Part shown: positions 19,066-31,589 of the stretch, piece by piece
How the letters are laid out: every line of letters starts with the position of its first letter
Numbering within the stretch: the first letter of the stretch is position 1
Assembly (NCBI GenBank): GCA_015491865.1
Contig: WFVD01000021.1
Span: 1 to 64,000, forward strand
Direction of reading: 5' to 3'
DNA length: 64,000 nt
Source of the DNA: Gammaproteobacteria bacterium
GTDB lineage: Bacteria; Pseudomonadota; Gammaproteobacteria; SZUA-140
Made by a program: the position numbers and the translations under genes
Notes under the pieces: generated by a model
What the model saw: only the letters and a program-made list of their open reading frames with translations
What the model was told of the DNA's origin: nothing
Databases searched by the model: none

Positions 19066-19887
19066 ATGAACAAGCAGGCGATTGCTGGAACACTTTGCAC
19101 AACATCATTACTCTCACTCTGCACGCTCATTAGCACAACTGTAGCGGCCAATCATCCCTCCTCTGTTGATGAGATTATTAACCAGTGCTACTACAAATAT
19201 GCTGGTGATGATCAGCGTTCACAGATGCAGATCACCCTCAAGGCGGCCGGGGGAAAAGAGCAGGTAAGTGAATACACCCGCCTATGGAAATATTATGGCG
19301 GTGCAGGCGGGGTTGTAGACAAGGTGCTGCTCTTCACCGAGACACCACTCAAAGACAAAGGGCTTGCCTTTATGCGCTGGGGGCATACAGGAGCCAGTGG
19401 AAAATCAACAGCGCAGTGGATCTACCTGCCCGATCTGAGAAAGGTGCGCCGTATCACCCCGCGTGATCCGGAGACCAAAGAGTGGATCATCAAAGATGAA
19501 GATCTACGACTGCGCGAACCTCACGAGGATACGCACACCTTCGCCGGTGAAAAAACCGTAGAAGGGCGATCCTATTACCTGGTCGATTTTAAGCCAGCAG
19601 AAGACCCCGTCTACAGCAAGCGCACTTTCTGGTTCAACAAAAGCAGTAATCCTGACGACTGCTCACTATACAGAGTTGATTTTTATGATAAACGCAACGA
19701 TAAAACCAAACAGCAGTTTATTAAATGGCGGCGCGATGGCAAGGCGTGGATCTGGGACCGGGTCGCGATCGAAGATACAAACAGTGACGCCTTCATTCAC
19801 TACGACATGAAAAAGATAGAGGTCAACGTCGGACTGGATGATGCGCTATTCACACAGCGCTCAATGAAAAAAGGATATAATAGATAA
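19066..19887 (+). CDS. Periplasmic LolA-like 'outer membrane lipoprotein-sorting' protein
   Basis: 273 residues. The start ATG follows GGGGAG. A signal peptide (1 to about 27, ending TTVAA) precedes a single domain rich in beta strands with WIYLPDLRKVRRITPRD, SYYLVDFKPAEDPVYSKRTF and WRRDGKAWIWDRV. These are hallmarks of the LolA-fold family often annotated as outer membrane lipoprotein-sorting protein. Members usually sit by RND transporters; none is present here. The substrate is unknown. It is a single-gene unit with convergent neighbours. Confidence 0.85.
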   Translation: MNKQAIAGTLCTTSLLSLCTLISTTVAANHPSSVDEIINQCYYKYAGDDQRSQMQITLKAAGGKEQVSEYTRLWKYYGGAGGVVDKVLLFTETPLKDKGLAFMRWGHTGASGKSTAQWIYLPDLRKVRRITPRDPETKEWIIKDEDLRLREPHEDTHTFAGEKTVEGRSYYLVDFKPAEDPVYSKRTFWFNKSSNPDDCSLYRVDFYDKRNDKTKQQFIKWRRDGKAWIWDRVAIEDTNSDAFIHYDMKKIEVNVGLDDALFTQRSMKKGYNR

Positions 19888-19901
19888 TGACTCGACTTAC
19901 T

Positions 19902-19951
19902 GGCGCAGCCTTTCAAAGCCCAGAAGGCTACCAGAGCGCTGCGCCTGTTTT
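19902..19951 (+). terminator. Possible terminator after the LolA-like gene
   Basis: GGCGCAGC at 19902-19909 pairs with GCTGCGCC at 19938-19945, with an inner AGCC/GGCT pairing, followed by TGTTTT. The loop is large, so this is tentative. Confidence 0.4.
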
Positions 19952-19964
19952 ACCCGCTTATTCA

Positions 19965-20816
19965 TCACACTAACGGGTAAGGGTGTGTGCCATCACACCC
20001 TTTCTGACGCACACGGCAGGCGGACTTTAACGACTGGCGTAGCGACCGGCCTGCATTTGAAAAGGCGCGGCTCAACCCTTCATAAAGCACGCGGTTATAT
20101 CGCCTGCCGACACCCGACTCAGCAAACTCAAGATACTGGTCAAGCTCTGCATCGCTCAACCCCTGATAGGTAAATAGATACATCATCACCACCACCTGGT
20201 CCAGCTCATCCCACATGGGGGCCATTGCACGCGCCATGTTGTCACGTGTAGCACCATAGCTAACAGGCTGCGTTGTACCTCTTTCTGCAACCATAGCCAT
20301 ACCAAAAAAGGTCTGGATATTGATCATCAGATCCCTGGTGCGCTCTTTGGATAACACAGCCTCACCAAGGCGATGCACACGCTCAACCCGACCGGGGCGC
20401 GCGCGCTCCGTCTGAGAGACATTAAACATCTTCGACATCATCTCTGGCTGCGAGGCATGAATCTCCATCGCCACAACCTTCTTACCCAGAGGCGACTCCA
20501 GCCACGCCATTACCTGCCTGATCTCATCAAAAGAGATCTGCTCCACAAGATACGTCTGCAGATCTCGATTTAGCGATTTTGTGTCGAGCGATCCAATCAG
20601 TTTATCCTGAATCACCACATCCATCGGCGCACCCCGACGCGCTGAGTCGCGGATACCCATTTTGACCTGCTCCGGGATCAACTCAATCTGCGCGGCCATG
20701 CCCGACTGCTGCATCAATGATGCCACTAGCGAAGCCTTGTTCCGCTCCGCACCCACACCCACTGCACTGAATGCAACGAGCACAAATGTCACCAGTAACT
20801 TGCTCAGCTTGCGCAT
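19965..20816 (-). CDS. Exported protein, DUF2059-like
   Basis: The start is ATG 20816, preceded by AAGGAGG; 284 residues. A signal peptide (KLLVTFVLVAFSAVGVGA) precedes an alpha-helical periplasmic domain. The segment EIRQVMAWLESPLGKKVVAMEI is like the DUF2059 core (helical 'W-x-SP-x-G' motif), and a second copy-like segment occurs near ELDQYLEFAESGVGRRYNRVLYEGL. The tail has two cysteines. The family assignment is by motif memory and moderately sure; function unknown. The gene faces the LolA-like gene tail to tail. Confidence 0.65.
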   Translation of the reverse strand: MRKLSKLLVTFVLVAFSAVGVGAERNKASLVASLMQQSGMAAQIELIPEQVKMGIRDSARRGAPMDVVIQDKLIGSLDTKSLNRDLQTYLVEQISFDEIRQVMAWLESPLGKKVVAMEIHASQPEMMSKMFNVSQTERARPGRVERVHRLGEAVLSKERTRDLMINIQTFFGMAMVAERGTTQPVSYGATRDNMARAMAPMWDELDQVVVMMYLFTYQGLSDAELDQYLEFAESGVGRRYNRVLYEGLSRAFSNAGRSLRQSLKSACRVRQKGCDGTHPYPLV

Positions 20817-20944
20817 CGTTAATCCTCCTTGTCCTGCAGAAAACGACAGCCGGTTCGCGACGAGGCAAAAAACCACTCTTACCTTATATGGCGGACAATT
20901 CGGGGTTTTTCTATAGTCAAAAGAGGGGCAAGTGGAGATAGCAA

Positions 20945-20975
20945 CGCGCCTGTTTGACCATGCAGAACAGGCGCG
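20945..20975. repeat. Perfect 10-bp inverted repeat between ilvD and the DUF2059-like gene
   Basis: CGCGCCTGTT and AACAGGCGCG are exact inverted repeats around an 11-base loop. No T-tract follows on either strand, so it is not a classical terminator. It may stabilise the ilvD transcript end or be an operator for the downstream gene. Confidence 0.4.
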
Positions 20976-21062
20976 CAGCTAACTTAATATTAATCAATGG
21001 GTTTAAGAAAAAACGGAACAGCGCTCACATCGTGAAGGAAGGGGAACGCTCGACCAGCAGCC

Positions 21063-22913
21063 TTACCGCTCCAGCTGCGACACATCCCTCACCGCCCCTT
21101 TTGAGGCGCTGGTCGCCATCGCGGCATAAGCGCGCAGCGCTGCGCTCACATGGCGCTCACGAGCAGCCGGCTTCCACGCAGCAGCCCCTTTCGCCTCCAT
21201 TGCAGCTCGGCGAGAGGCAAGCTCGTCATCAGAGATCGCAACATTGATGGTGCGATTCGGAATATCGATCTCTATTGTATCCCCCTCTTCCACCAGCCCG
21301 ATTGCCCCCCCTTCAGCCGCCTCGGGTGAGGTGTGACCGATCGATAGCCCCGAGGTGCCACCAGAGAAGCGGCCGTCGGTGATCAACGCGCACGCCTTGC
21401 CGAGCCCTTTCGACTTTAAATAGCTGGTGGGATAGAGCATCTCCTGCATTCCCGGCCCGCCACGCGGCCCTTCGTAGCGGATCAACACCACATCACCCGC
21501 TTTAATCTCATCGCCGAGGATTGCGGCCACCGCATCGTCCTGACTCTCAAAGATACGCGCCTTGCCACTAAAGGTAAGGTTATCATCATCAACACCGGCT
21601 GTTTTTACCACACAGCCATCGGTTGCGATGTTACCGTAAAGTACGGCGAGACCACCTTCGCGGCTGTAGGCGTGCGCCATGTTCCGAATGCAGCCCCCTT
21701 CGCGATCCAGGTCAAGCGTCTCCCAGCGTTTATCCTGACTAAATGCCTGCTGGGTCGGCACATTGCCTGGTGCGGCTTTATAAAAACTGTGGAGCGGTGG
21801 AGCATCAGAGTTAACCACATCCCATTTTGCCAGCGCATCACCCATTGTTGCGGCATGTACAACATTGACATCACGATTGATCAGACCACCACGATCCAGC
21901 TCGGCGAGGATGGCCATCACACCACCGGCACGGTGCACATCTTCCATATGGTAAAGCTGTGTGCTCGGCGCGACCTTGCAGAGTTGCGGCACCTTGCGCG
22001 ACAGACGGTCGATATCGTCCACGGTAAAATCCACACCCGCCTCCTGCGCCGCCGCCAGCAGATGGAGGATGGTGTTGGTCGAACCACCCATCGCAATATC
22101 GAGGCACATCGCATTTTCGAACGCCGCCTTTGTCGCAATGTTACGTGGCAGCACCGACTCATCACCGTGCTCGTAATAGTTTTTCGCCAGCGTCACCGCA
22201 AGCCGACCAGCGCTGAGAAACAGCGCCTCTCTGTCGGCGTGCGTTGCCAACATCGAACCATTTCCCGGCAGCGACAGACCCAGCGCTTCGGTCAGACAGT
22301 TCATCGAATTGGCGGTAAACATGCCGGAACAGGAGCCACAGGTTGGACAGGCGGAGCGCTCCATCGTCGCCACATCTTCATCGCTAACACTGGCATCAGC
22401 CGCCGACACCATCGCATCGACCAGATCAAGGTGGACCACCTTGCCCTGAATAACCGCCTTGCCCGACTCCATCGGGCCACCTGAAACAAACACAACAGGA
22501 ATATTGAGGCGCAGCGCAGCGTTCAGCATGCCCGGCGTGATCTTGTCGCAGTTGGAGATGCAGACCAGCGCATCGGCGCAGTGAGCGTTGACCATGTACT
22601 CCACCGAATCCGAAATCAGTTCACGCGAAGGCAGTGAGTAGAGCATGCCGTCGTGACCCATCGCGATGCCGTCATCGATCGCGATCGTATTAAACTCCTT
22701 CGCGACACCGCCCGCCTTTTCGATCTCGCGCGCCACCAGCTGCCCCATATCTTTCAGGTGGACATGGCCCGGTACAAACTGGGTAAAGGAGTTGGCGACC
22801 GCGATGATCGGTTTGCCAAAGTCATCATCTTTCATACCGGTGGCACGCCACAGTGAGCGGGCACCGGCCATGTTGCGGCCGTGGGTGGAGGTGCGGGAAC
22901 GATATGCGGGCAT
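21063..22913 (-). CDS. ilvD: Dihydroxy-acid dehydratase
   Basis: 616 residues, full length. It catalyses the third step of valine and isoleucine synthesis in the cytosol, forming 2-oxo acids, and carries an iron-sulfur cluster. The cluster and active-site motifs are present: [12 protein letters not shown] (about 118-129), [17 protein letters not shown] (about 192-208) and [11 protein letters not shown] (near 520). The ribosome binding site is AGAGG. It is a single gene, divergent from ttcA. Identity is certain. Confidence 0.98.
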   Translation of the reverse strand: MPAYRSRTSTHGRNMAGARSLWRATGMKDDDFGKPIIAVANSFTQFVPGHVHLKDMGQLVAREIEKAGGVAKEFNTIAIDDGIAMGHDGMLYSLPSRELISDSVEYMVNAHCADALVCISNCDKITPGMLNAALRLNIPVVFVSGGPMESGKAVIQGKVVHLDLVDAMVSAADASVSDEDVATMERSACPTCGSCSGMFTANSMNCLTEALGLSLPGNGSMLATHADREALFLSAGRLAVTLAKNYYEHGDESVLPRNIATKAAFENAMCLDIAMGGSTNTILHLLAAAQEAGVDFTVDDIDRLSRKVPQLCKVAPSTQLYHMEDVHRAGGVMAILAELDRGGLINRDVNVVHAATMGDALAKWDVVNSDAPPLHSFYKAAPGNVPTQQAFSQDKRWETLDLDREGGCIRNMAHAYSREGGLAVLYGNIATDGCVVKTAGVDDDNLTFSGKARIFESQDDAVAAILGDEIKAGDVVLIRYEGPRGGPGMQEMLYPTSYLKSKGLGKACALITDGRFSGGTSGLSIGHTSPEAAEGGAIGLVEEGDTIEIDIPNRTINVAISDDELASRRAAMEAKGAAAWKPAARERHVSAALRAYAAMATSASKGAVRDVSQLER

Positions 22914-23089
22914 TGGAAACCTCTGATTAATCTCTGCGCTAAAAGGGGCAAAGATAGCAGATTTGCCCTGCTGTTGCGATGCAGACCACGGCTGGCACGC
23001 TGATAACCCGGACAGGAGCAGAGGAATTGCTGTGCCAGATAGCGTAAAATCCTCCGCTTTAAATGCACCACCCAGGGCGACAGACAGCT

Positions 23090-23938
23090 ATGCCTCCATC
23101 CAGAATAGAAAAAAAATTACTGCACTACACCGGCAAGGCGATCGCCGATTACAACATGATTCAGCGTGGCGACCGCGTGATGATCTGCCTCTCTGGCGGC
23201 AAAGATTCGTTCACGCTGCTAACGCTGCTCAACAAACTGCGTATTCGTTCGCACAACAGGTTTGAGCTGTTTTCCTATACGCTCGATCAGTCGCAGCCGG
23301 GATGGGACGATAGCGCACTGCGCGCATGGCTGGCGGAGAGAGAGATCCCTCACTATATCGATCGCCAGGACACCTACTCGATCGTGATCGACAAAGTCCA
23401 ACCGGGCAAGAGCTACTGTTCAATGTGTTCACGCCTGCGCCGCGGCAACATCTATCGCTATGCGGGTGATCACGGCTTCAATAAAATCGCCCTTGGCCAC
23501 CACCGTAACGACCTGATCGAAAGCACACTGATGTCGATGCTCTATAGTGGCGAGATCCGTTCGATGCCACCCAAGCTGCTGACCGATAGTAAACGCCACA
23601 TCGTAATCCGGCCGCTGGCGCTCTGTCAGGAGCAGGATATTGCAGCCTATGCTGAGGCACAGCAGTTCCCGATCATCCCGTGCAACCTCTGCGGCTCGCA
23701 GAAGAACATGACCCGCGCCAAAGTAAAGGCGCTGATTCATGAGCTTGCTGCCGATAACCCCAAGGTGCCCAGTAATATGTTAAACGCGCTAGGGAATATC
23801 CAGCTTTCGCAGATGCTGGACAGCCGCCACCAGGACTTCATCAACCTGGAGTCTCAGATGATTCGAGACGACAACACATCACCAGTAGATAAAACTGGGC
23901 GCCACAGCAACAAGTTGGGTAAAATCAGTCAGCGCTGA
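23090..23938 (+). CDS. ttcA: tRNA 2-thiocytidine(32) synthetase TtcA
   Basis: PP-loop ATPase of about 282 residues that thiolates cytidine 32 of tRNAs using an iron-sulfur cluster. The PP-loop [10 protein letters not shown] (about residue 40), the first CxxC ([11 protein letters not shown]) and the second CxxC ([12 protein letters not shown]) are all present, as is GHHRND. An ATG 27 bases upstream is an alternative start; the chosen one begins at [18 protein letters not shown], which matches the family N-terminus. It is followed by argA with a short gap. Confidence 0.95.
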   Translation: MPPSRIEKKLLHYTGKAIADYNMIQRGDRVMICLSGGKDSFTLLTLLNKLRIRSHNRFELFSYTLDQSQPGWDDSALRAWLAEREIPHYIDRQDTYSIVIDKVQPGKSYCSMCSRLRRGNIYRYAGDHGFNKIALGHHRNDLIESTLMSMLYSGEIRSMPPKLLTDSKRHIVIRPLALCQEQDIAAYAEAQQFPIIPCNLCGSQKNMTRAKVKALIHELAADNPKVPSNMLNALGNIQLSQMLDSRHQDFINLESQMIRDDNTSPVDKTGRHSNKLGKISQR

Positions 23939-23969
23939 TATCACACGATAATTGACCACGGAGCACCCC

Positions 23970-25310
23970 GTGCCAGACAAGACCCAGGATAAAAAAGAGA
24001 TGCAGCAGTTTGTGGACGGCTTTCGCCAGTCAGCCCCTTACATCAACGCCTTTCGTGGCCGCACCTTTGTGATCGTCTTCGGCGGCGAAGTGGTGGCTGA
24101 CAAACAGTTCGCGACGCTGACCCACGACCTCGCGCTACTCAACAGCCTGGGCATCCGCCTGCTGCTGGTGCATGGCGCACGCCCCCAGATCGAGCAGCGC
24201 CTCAGGGCGCGCAAAAGTTCATTCAAGTATGTTAACGGGCTACGCATTACCGATGATGCCGCACTCGCCTGCGTCAAAGAGGCGAGCGGCACCGTGCGGC
24301 TTGAGATCGAAGCACTGCTCTCGATGGGGCTCGCCAACTCACCAATGGCAGGGGCGCGCATCCGGGTCGCCTCCGGCAACTTCGTGACTGCGCGGCCGCT
24401 CGGTATTCGTGATGGTGTGGATCACCTGCACACCGGCGAGGTGCGGCGTATCGATCATGAGGCCATCGAACATCAGCTCAATGATGGTGCGATTGTACTG
24501 CTATCCCCCACCGGCTATTCACCGACGGGCGAGATCTTTAACCTCACTGCTCTCGAAGTGGCAACGGCGGCAGCCGCGGCGGTGAAGGCGGATAAACTGA
24601 TCTGCCTGGTCGATGGCAAAGGGCTGCTCGATTCCAGAAAACGGCTGCTACGCCAGTTGACACTGAGCGAAGCGGAGGCGACGCTCAGCGGCAGGCGCAA
24701 ACTACCCGTCGAGATCATCGAGCCGTTCAAGGCTGCGGTACAGGCGTGCCGTAACGGTACACAGCGCGCCCACCTGATCGACCGCCATCGCGACGGCGCG
24801 CTGCTACAGGAGCTATTCACCCGCGACGGCGTCGGCACACTGATTACTGCGGATGAGTATGAAGGGATGCGGCGTGCAACCATCGACGATGTCGGCGGCA
24901 TCCTGGCGTTGATTGAACCGCAGGAGGCCGCCGGGCTGCTGGTGCGGCGCTCACGCGAAAATATTGAGATGGAGATTAGTGACTTCACTATCGTCGAGCG
25001 CGACGGCATGATTATCGCGTGTGCCGCCCTCCACCCACTGTGTGATAATGCGGTGGGTGAACTCGCCTGCCTGGTGGTTCATGCCAATTACCAAGGGATG
25101 GGGTACGGCGACAGCCTGCTCAATGCGATTGAACGTAGCGCCACGGAACAGGGGCTATCGCAGCTGTTTACATTAACGACACGTGCCGCTCACTGGTTTC
25201 GCGAACGCGGTTTTGTGAACAGTGATGTTAAATCGCTGCCGGTTAAACGGCGTGAACTCTATAATCTGCAGCGAAACTCGAAAGTGCTGTTGAAACCCAT
25301 TAGCCGCTGA
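23970..25310 (+). CDS. argA: N-acetylglutamate synthase (amino-acid N-acetyltransferase)
   Basis: About 446 residues: an amino acid kinase-like domain (about 30-290) fused to a C-terminal GNAT acetyltransferase domain (about 300-440; ACLVVHANYQGMGYGDSLL is the acetyl-CoA loop). It makes N-acetylglutamate, the first arginine precursor; the kinase-like part usually binds arginine for feedback. GTG 23970 has CGGAG six bases upstream and is preferred over the TTG at 23952. ArgJ, which can also acetylate glutamate, is present at 48.8-50.0 kb, so the organism carries both routes. Confidence 0.95.
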   Translation: MPDKTQDKKEMQQFVDGFRQSAPYINAFRGRTFVIVFGGEVVADKQFATLTHDLALLNSLGIRLLLVHGARPQIEQRLRARKSSFKYVNGLRITDDAALACVKEASGTVRLEIEALLSMGLANSPMAGARIRVASGNFVTARPLGIRDGVDHLHTGEVRRIDHEAIEHQLNDGAIVLLSPTGYSPTGEIFNLTALEVATAAAAAVKADKLICLVDGKGLLDSRKRLLRQLTLSEAEATLSGRRKLPVEIIEPFKAAVQACRNGTQRAHLIDRHRDGALLQELFTRDGVGTLITADEYEGMRRATIDDVGGILALIEPQEAAGLLVRRSRENIEMEISDFTIVERDGMIIACAALHPLCDNAVGELACLVVHANYQGMGYGDSLLNAIERSATEQGLSQLFTLTTRAAHWFRERGFVNSDVKSLPVKRRELYNLQRNSKVLLKPISR

Positions 25311-25369
25311 TTTTAACGCTGCTTAGCAGGCAGCTCTCGATGCACATCATGGCGCCCACTAAAGTGGCG

Positions 25370-25375
25370 TATAAT
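25370..25375 (+). promoter_or_regulatory. Candidate -10 element of ygiQ with overlapping inverted repeat
   Basis: A perfect TATAAT lies 52 bases before the ygiQ ATG. A small inverted repeat (CGCCCACT and AGTGGCG) sits directly upstream, where a -35 would be, and no good -35 is seen. The repeat could be an operator. Confidence 0.4.
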
Positions 25376-25426
25376 GCCGACTATTAGCTGACAAACAGCA
25401 CCTTGTCGCATCACACCCGGTCCATT

Positions 25427-27595
<2,169 letters not shown>

Positions 27596-27612
27596 CAATG
27601 AAACCAGGGGGA

Positions 27613-28008
27613 TTATCGGATCGTGGTTTTGCGAACGATCGGCAGCGCTTCATCAACCGTCCTGAGTCGCAGCAGTATCACCACGGGAATAATCAGCATC
27701 ACCGCCACAAAGAGCTTCAGATAGAAACCCTCTATCAGATAGACCGAGAAAACCCCAACCGTGCCGATCATCAACAACGCCATCTTTCGCGCACGACGCG
27801 GGATCGCCCGGTTTTTTTCCCAGTGATAGATCACCGGCCCAAAGAGCCTGCTTTCGAGCAACCAGTGGTGCAGTGCGGGACAGGATTTGGCAAAGCAGGC
27901 AGCTGCCATCAGGATAAAAACCGTCGTTGGTAGACCCGGTACGACCACCCCAATGCCGCCCAGGGCGACAAAAAAGAGTCCGGCAATGATCAGAAAATAG
28001 CGCTGCAT
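27613..28008 (-). CDS. ybaN: DUF454 (YbaN-family) inner membrane protein
   Basis: 131 residues with three or four membrane segments (1-20, 25-42, about 80-115). The diagnostic start LFFVALGGIGVVVPGLPTTVFILMAA and FAKSCPALHHWLLESRLFG are conserved in DUF454. Function unknown. It is convergent with ygiQ, with a gap of only 17 bases. Confidence 0.9.
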   Translation of the reverse strand: MQRYFLIIAGLFFVALGGIGVVVPGLPTTVFILMAAACFAKSCPALHHWLLESRLFGPVIYHWEKNRAIPRRARKMALLMIGTVGVFSVYLIEGFYLKLFVAVMLIIPVVILLRLRTVDEALPIVRKTTIR

Positions 28009-28123
28009 GTTATCCCTTATCGCATTTCGTGCGCATCAGGCACACATAAACTCATTATCGGCGTACCTGCCAAACAACTGTAGCAAAAAACCACGCTTTT
28101 AATAATGTTTTATTCGGGTGAGA

Positions 28124-28525
28124 TCAGCCCGCCTCAAACAGCCCGGCGATCTCCGCGGGCAGAAAAGGTCGCCCCCGCTCATTAATTGAGGTGCCGGTAA
28201 TTTTTGCCCTCATCACAAGCCGGTTGTCCGAACGACGGTAGATATCCTGTAGAAATTCGAAGCGCACCTTTGAGCTTTTCCGGGTATTGAGGCCGATCCA
28301 GAACTCATCGCCACTCTGCAGCGGAATCTTGTAGTCGAGTTCCGCTCGTACCACCACCAGATTGATTTTATTTCTGGCCAGTGCTGCAAAATCGACCCCG
28401 GAGACAAGCAGATATTCGTGCCGTGCGTGCTCCAGGTAGTTCTGGTAGACACCGTTATTGACAATCCCCTGAATATCGCATTCGTAATCGCGCACCTTGA
28501 AATCGAGCTTAAACGCATATTCCAT
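28124..28525 (-). CDS. Acyl-CoA thioesterase, hot-dog fold
   Basis: 133 residues, the length of the 4-hydroxybenzoyl-CoA thioesterase/YbgC group. The motif DIQGIVNNGVYQNYLEHARHEYL (about 17-39) matches the catalytic helix region of the family, although the usual aspartate in D-x-x-G-x-x-N-N-x-x-Y is at DYECD-IQGIVNN. It likely hydrolyses a short-chain acyl-CoA; the substrate cannot be named. It is divergent from fusA2. Confidence 0.8.
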   Translation of the reverse strand: MEYAFKLDFKVRDYECDIQGIVNNGVYQNYLEHARHEYLLVSGVDFAALARNKINLVVVRAELDYKIPLQSGDEFWIGLNTRKSSKVRFEFLQDIYRRSDNRLVMRAKITGTSINERGRPFLPAEIAGLFEAG

Positions 28526-28926
28526 CTGAATTCCTTTAACGTGAGAGCCTTGAAAATATTGCCGATTAAAAACAACAAGTTACAATCAGACTGGTGAATA
28601 GTCAAAACCTGTGAGGAAAATCCACTACATAATATCCACCAATATTGATGAAAAGCCTCTGTTTTTACAAAGTTTTCAGGTAAAATGCGCCCTTTTCAAA
28701 TGCTGGCCGCCCGAGCAATTCGCGACCAGCTGCCACTGGCATCTGATAGATCATCATCCGCGAGGCATCGGCTGATCACTGTTTTGCCCCCTGGGCAGAG
28801 GTTTTGGGGCAGAGGTTCTGGGTGGCGATATATTTTACTCGATGGCGACTGCCGGCTACTGATTGTCGTCCATCTGGAACGTTTTTATTATTAACCGAAC
28901 CTTTATTTAAACATTAGAGTACTAAC
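28526..28926 (+). promoter_or_regulatory. Promoter and long leader of fusA2
   Basis: 400 bases without a gene. TAAAAT followed by GCGCCC at 28681 looks like a -10 with a GC-rich discriminator, but no -35 is clear. If used, the fusA2 leader would be about 230 bases. It contains two copies of GGGCAGAGGTTNTGG at 28793 and 28807. No known riboswitch or leader class is recognised. The ATG is preceded by an AT-rich stretch with no strong ribosome binding site. Confidence 0.4.
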
Positions 28927-31011
28927 ATGACAGACCTATCGCTATACAGAAACATCGGGATCTTCGCACACGTCGATGCCGGCAAGACCACCACCACTGA
29001 ACGTATCCTTAAACTGACCGGTAAAATTCATAAACTGGGCGAAGTGCATGATGGTGCGGCGACCACCGATTTCATGGAACAGGAGCAGGAGCGTGGTATC
29101 ACGATTCAGTCGGCGGCGACCACCTGTTTCTGGAACAATCACCGCTTTAACATCATCGATACCCCAGGACACGTTGACTTCACCATTGAAGTTTACCGCT
29201 CACTGAAAGTGCTCGATGGTGGCGTCGGTGTCTTCTGTGGCTCAGGCGGGGTAGAGCCTCAATCTGAAACCAACTGGCGCTATGCCAATGAGTCAGAAGT
29301 GGCGCGTATTATCTATGTCAACAAACTTGACCGCATGGGCGCAGACTTCTACCGCGTCGTTGATCAGGTCAAAAAAGTACTCGGTGCCAACGCGCTGATC
29401 ATGACGCTGCCGATCGGTATTGAAGATGATTTTGTTGGCATCATCGACCTGATGGAAATGAAGGCGTGGATCTGGGATGACTCCGGTGATCCAATGAAAT
29501 ATGAGATCACCGATATTCCAGATGAATACAAAGAGAAAGCGGAAGAGTATCGCGAAATGATGGTCGAAACTGCGCTAGATCAGGACGACGATCTAATGGA
29601 AAAATATCTTGAAGGTGAACAGCCTTCGATTGATGACCTTAAGCGCTGCATCCGCAAGGGCACCATCAACCTCGATTTTTTCCCAACATTCTGTGGTTCA
29701 GCTTTTAAAAACAAAGGGGTTCAGCCAATGTTGAACGGTGTGGTTGATTACCTGCCGAGCCCTACCGAAGTAAAACCGCAGCCTGAAGTGGATATGGAAG
29801 GTAATGCCACCGGTGAATTTGCAACCGTCGATGTCAATAAGCCTTTCCGCGCACTCGCATTCAAAATTATGGATGACCGCTTTGGCGCGCTGACCTTTAT
29901 CCGCATCTACTCCGGTAAGCTGAATAAAGGCGACACCATTCTGAACACCTTCACCGGCAAGACCGAGCGTATCGGCCGGCTGGTCGAGATGCATGCAGAT
30001 GACCGCATTGAGCTGGATAGTGCTCAGGCGGGTGACATTGTTGCCATCGTTGGCATGAAAAATGTTCAGACCGGTCACACCCTGTGTGATCCAAAAAATC
30101 CGGCGACACTGGAACCAATGGTCTTCCCGGATCCCGTTATTTCGATCGCGGTTGCGCCAAAAGATAAAGGTGGATCTGAGAAGATGGGCATTGCCATCGG
30201 CAAGATGGTTCAGGAAGATCCGTCATTCCGCGTCGAGACCGACGAAGATTCTGGCGAGACCATTCTAAAGGGAATGGGCGAGTTACATCTTGATATTAAG
30301 GTCGACATCCTGAAGCGTACTCACGGCATCGAACTGGAGGTGGGTAAGCCACAGGTTGCCTACCGTGAAACCATCACCCAGACCACTGAAGATTCATACA
30401 CCCATAAGAAACAGTCGGGTGGTTCGGGTCAGTTCGCGAAGATCGATTACATCATCGAGCCGGGCGAACCGGGTAGCGGCTTTGAGTTTGAGTCGAAGGT
30501 AACCGGTGGTAACGTTCCGCGCGAATACTGGCCTGCAGTGCAGAAGGGCTTTGAGCTGAGCATGGAGAAGGGTGTTCTGGCCGGTTACCCACTACTCGAC
30601 ATCAAGGTTACGCTGATGGATGGTGGCTTCCACGCAGTCGATTCATCAGCTGTGGCGTTTGAGATTGCAGCTAAAGCGGCTTACCGTCAGACCATTCCGA
30701 AGGCGGGACCTCAGCTGATTGAACCCATCATGAAGGTCGACGTATTCACCCCGGACGACCATGTTGGTGACGTGATCGGCGATCTTAACCGTCGTCGCGG
30801 CATGATCAAATCTCAGGAAGCGGGCGTGACCGGCGTACGCATCAAGGCTGACTGCCCACTGAGCGAGATGTTTGGCTACATTGGTGATCTGCGCACCATG
30901 ACCTCCGGCCGTGGCCAGTTCTCAATGGAGTTTTCACATTACCTGCCATGTCCAAAGAACGTTGCGGACGAAGTGATCAAAGAAGCTCAGGAACGTAACG
31001 CGAAGAGTTAA
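28927..31011 (+). CDS. fusA2: Elongation factor G, second paralogue
   Basis: 694 residues. It is a translational GTPase with G1 [12 protein letters not shown] (14-25), G3 DTPGH and G4 NKLD, then domains II to V complete. The G domain carries [23 protein letters not shown] in place of the usual [23 protein letters not shown], a mark of the second EF-G paralogue of gammaproteobacteria. It stands alone, not in the rpsL-rpsG-fusA-tuf operon. Paralogues in other bacteria act in ribosome recycling or under stress; which applies here is unknown. Confidence 0.93.
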   Translation: MTDLSLYRNIGIFAHVDAGKTTTTERILKLTGKIHKLGEVHDGAATTDFMEQEQERGITIQSAATTCFWNNHRFNIIDTPGHVDFTIEVYRSLKVLDGGVGVFCGSGGVEPQSETNWRYANESEVARIIYVNKLDRMGADFYRVVDQVKKVLGANALIMTLPIGIEDDFVGIIDLMEMKAWIWDDSGDPMKYEITDIPDEYKEKAEEYREMMVETALDQDDDLMEKYLEGEQPSIDDLKRCIRKGTINLDFFPTFCGSAFKNKGVQPMLNGVVDYLPSPTEVKPQPEVDMEGNATGEFATVDVNKPFRALAFKIMDDRFGALTFIRIYSGKLNKGDTILNTFTGKTERIGRLVEMHADDRIELDSAQAGDIVAIVGMKNVQTGHTLCDPKNPATLEPMVFPDPVISIAVAPKDKGGSEKMGIAIGKMVQEDPSFRVETDEDSGETILKGMGELHLDIKVDILKRTHGIELEVGKPQVAYRETITQTTEDSYTHKKQSGGSGQFAKIDYIIEPGEPGSGFEFESKVTGGNVPREYWPAVQKGFELSMEKGVLAGYPLLDIKVTLMDGGFHAVDSSAVAFEIAAKAAYRQTIPKAGPQLIEPIMKVDVFTPDDHVGDVIGDLNRRRGMIKSQEAGVTGVRIKADCPLSEMFGYIGDLRTMTSGRGQFSMEFSHYLPCPKNVADEVIKEAQERNAKS

Positions 31012-31056
31012 TCTGCGCATCACCAGACCAGCAACTTCACTCGAGGTTGCTGGCAC

Positions 31057-31094
31057 AAAAAAGGCCGGGATCATGAATGATCCCGGCCTTTTTT
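31057..31094. terminator. Bidirectional terminator between fusA2 and sspB
   Basis: AAGGCCGGGATCA and TGATCCCGGCCTT form a 13-base-pair stem with a four-base loop, flanked by A and T runs on both sides. It serves both convergent genes. A second hairpin (CCAGCAAC/GTTGCTGG) lies just upstream at 31028-31053. Confidence 0.93.
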
Positions 31095-31127
31095 ATTCTC
31101 AGCGCAACAAAGCCTACAGCTGAAAAA

Positions 31128-31508
31128 CTATTTCACCACCTTCAAATGGGAACGATCAGGCTTTTTCTCCGGCGGCGGTGGCGGGAGATCATCATCCTCT
31201 TCCTCCAGCACCATCCCCTGCCCATTTTCACGCGCATAGATCGCCAGCACTGCACCAGTTGGCACACTCACCGTCATTGACTGCCCATCAAAGCGGGCAT
31301 CAAACTGAATCCACTCATTACCCAGCTCAAGGCCACGCACCGCTGAGCTATTGATATTAAGAATGATACGGCCGTTCTCAATATATTTTTCCGGCACAAC
31401 AATATCGGGCACCATCGCATTGACGAGGATGTGTGGTGTTAGATCGTTATCAACAATCCATTCATGAATCGCACGAATCAGATAAGGTCTACTTGGGGTC
31501 ATTTCCAT
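31128..31508 (-). CDS. sspB: ClpXP protease specificity-enhancing factor SspB
   Basis: 126 residues. The SspB core is plain: PYLIRAIHEWIVDNDLTPHILVNA, NINSSAVRGLELGNEWIQFDARFDG, and a flexible acidic and proline-rich linker (EEEDDDLPPPPP). It ends in the short basic ClpX-binding tail HLKVVK. It delivers ssrA-tagged proteins to ClpXP. It is the second gene of the sspA-sspB operon. The start may be the ATG two codons later. Confidence 0.96.
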   Translation of the reverse strand: MEMTPSRPYLIRAIHEWIVDNDLTPHILVNAMVPDIVVPEKYIENGRIILNINSSAVRGLELGNEWIQFDARFDGQSMTVSVPTGAVLAIYARENGQGMVLEEEDDDLPPPPPEKKPDRSHLKVVK

Positions 31509-31589
31509 GAATACAAATTTCAGCGATAATTAAAGTAAGTCACAGCCGCAGAACCAGATGGCGAGCCGTCACAGATAGCGCCCAGACAA

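Noticed and set aside
18839-19069. Plus-strand 76-codon frame before the LolA-like gene
   Set aside because: No ribosome binding site, no family features, and it lies over the small RNA on the other strand.
22917-22935. ACCTCTGATTAA next to ilvD, same as part of the MITE end
   Set aside because: Only 12 bases match, there is no partner end, and the bases include the ilvD ribosome binding site; probably chance.
28685-28894. 69-codon frame in the fusA2 leader
   Set aside because: No ribosome binding site and no recognisable features; the region is better explained as a leader.
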